A stretch of DNA of 6,023 nt from the NCBI GenBank assembly GCA_020444775.1, contig JAGRHX010000068.1, positions 1 to 6,023 of the forward strand, written 5' to 3'. This DNA comes from Gammaproteobacteria bacterium (GTDB taxonomy: Bacteria > Pseudomonadota > Gammaproteobacteria > HK1). Positions 5,579-6,023 of this stretch are shown here, one piece after another. The notes under the pieces are model-generated. The model saw only the letters and a list, made by a program, of their open reading frames with translations. It was not told the DNA's origin and did not search any database. The stretch's first letter is position 1, and every line of letters begins with the position of its first letter. The position numbers and the translations under genes were made by a program.

Positions 5579-6023
5579 CGTGCCCCCCCGCCGCCGCCGC
5601 GCTGTCGCTCGCGCCAGGCCTGGGCGAAGGTCCTGCCCTGTGGCGCAGGCAGATCGCGTGCCTCGGTCCAGCCTCGCGCCAGCGGTAGCCAGCCGAAACG
5701 TCCCTTGCGTCGCCCGAACAGACCCAGCAAGCGCACGGCGGCATCCGCCGCCCACCGGTACAGACGCGGTCGGGTTGCGAACCAGCCCCACAAGGCCAGC
5801 CCCAGACGCGCGCTGCGTGCATCCAGACCCTGCTCGTGCTCGCGTATGCGCAGCTTTCGCAACAGGTCCGGTAGCGGGATCCCCATCGGGCAGGCTTCCT
5901 GGCAACGGCCATTCAGGGTGCAGGCATTGAAGACCCCGCCGGACGCCTCGATCCCGACCATCAGCGGCGTCAGCACCGAGCCCATCGGCCCGGGGTAGAC
6001 CCAGCCATAAGCGTGGCCGCCGA
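5575..6023 (-). CDS. lutB: Lactate utilization iron-sulfur protein B, C-terminal part (cut by the window edge)
   Basis: The last 148 residues of an LutB/YkgF-type iron-sulfur protein; the N-terminal part lies beyond the right edge. The fragment begins GGHAYGWVYPGPMGSVLTPL, a hallmark of the LutB catalytic/LUD-like domain. It is followed by a ferredoxin-like cluster site CTLNGRCQEACP (fragment residues 34-45), IPLPDLLRKLR, and the LutB C-terminal domain (RPRLYRWAADAAVRLLGLFG, LPLARGWTEARDLPAPQGRTF). It feeds electrons from lactate oxidation within LutABC. The cluster site has Cys34, Cys40 and Cys44 in a CX5CX3CP pattern; the Cys usually expected three residues after the first is Asn37. The 3' end has a run of seven G just before the 4-bp overlap with lutC. 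lutA should lie further upstream. Confidence 0.9.
   Translation of the reverse strand, partial: GGHAYGWVYPGPMGSVLTPLMVGIEASGGVFNACTLNGRCQEACPMGIPLPDLLRKLRIREHEQGLDARSARLGLALWGWFATRPRLYRWAADAAVRLLGLFGRRKGRFGWLPLARGWTEARDLPAPQGRTFAQAWRERQRGGGGGAR

Noticed and set aside
5579..5905. Extended lutC reading frame upstream of its ATG
   Set aside because: This stretch is the lutB 3' end in another frame; LutC homologues start at the ATG at 5578.
4934..5998. Long plus-strand ORFs (330 and 354 residues) opposite lutC/lutB
   Set aside because: Arg-rich translations without domain character, opposite two clear Lut genes.

Overview
The window is GC-rich, protein-coding chromosomal DNA with short intergenic gaps. 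The gene content suggests a gammaproteobacterium: an outer-membrane autotransporter-type beta-barrel, a lipobox lipoprotein and a LutB/LutC lactate-oxidation pair. Genus cannot be fixed from the sequence alone. I see no mobile element, tRNA, rRNA or CRISPR array. Most genes belong to known families, and I do not see a clearly new multi-gene system. The unusual signals are regulatory or single-residue in scale.

Layout. (1) Positions 3-1025, minus strand: an SRPBCC-fold protein followed, after 69 bp, by a PaaI-like hotdog thioesterase, probably one transcript. (2) Positions 1026-1394: a 369-bp divergent region. Its AT-rich part (about 1200-1300) holds dyad and direct repeats, a candidate sigma-70 promoter, and a possible 28-codon leader ORF whose stop overlaps the next start codon (ATGA). 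(3) Positions 1395-2813, plus: a secreted autotransporter-domain beta-barrel with a very short N-terminal segment. (4) Positions 2867-3763, minus: an alpha/beta-hydrolase lipoprotein, convergent with the barrel gene. (5) Positions 3764-3873: a 110-bp divergent promoter region with three inverted repeats. (6) Positions 3874-4845, plus: a D-isomer-specific 2-hydroxyacid dehydrogenase. (7) A GC-rich hairpin at 4868-4894 separates it from the convergent genes at 4910-6023, minus: lutC and the C-terminal part of lutB, overlapping by 4 bp.

How the genes may work together. LutB and LutC are parts of the LutABC L-lactate oxidation complex. LutA would be expected upstream of lutB, beyond the right edge. 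The neighbouring 2-hydroxyacid dehydrogenase reduces 2-oxoacids to D-2-hydroxyacids or does the reverse. It could share a hydroxyacid theme with lut, but it is convergent and not co-transcribed, so this link is only inferred. The thioesterase/SRPBCC pair, the barrel and the lipoprotein hydrolase show no obvious shared pathway.
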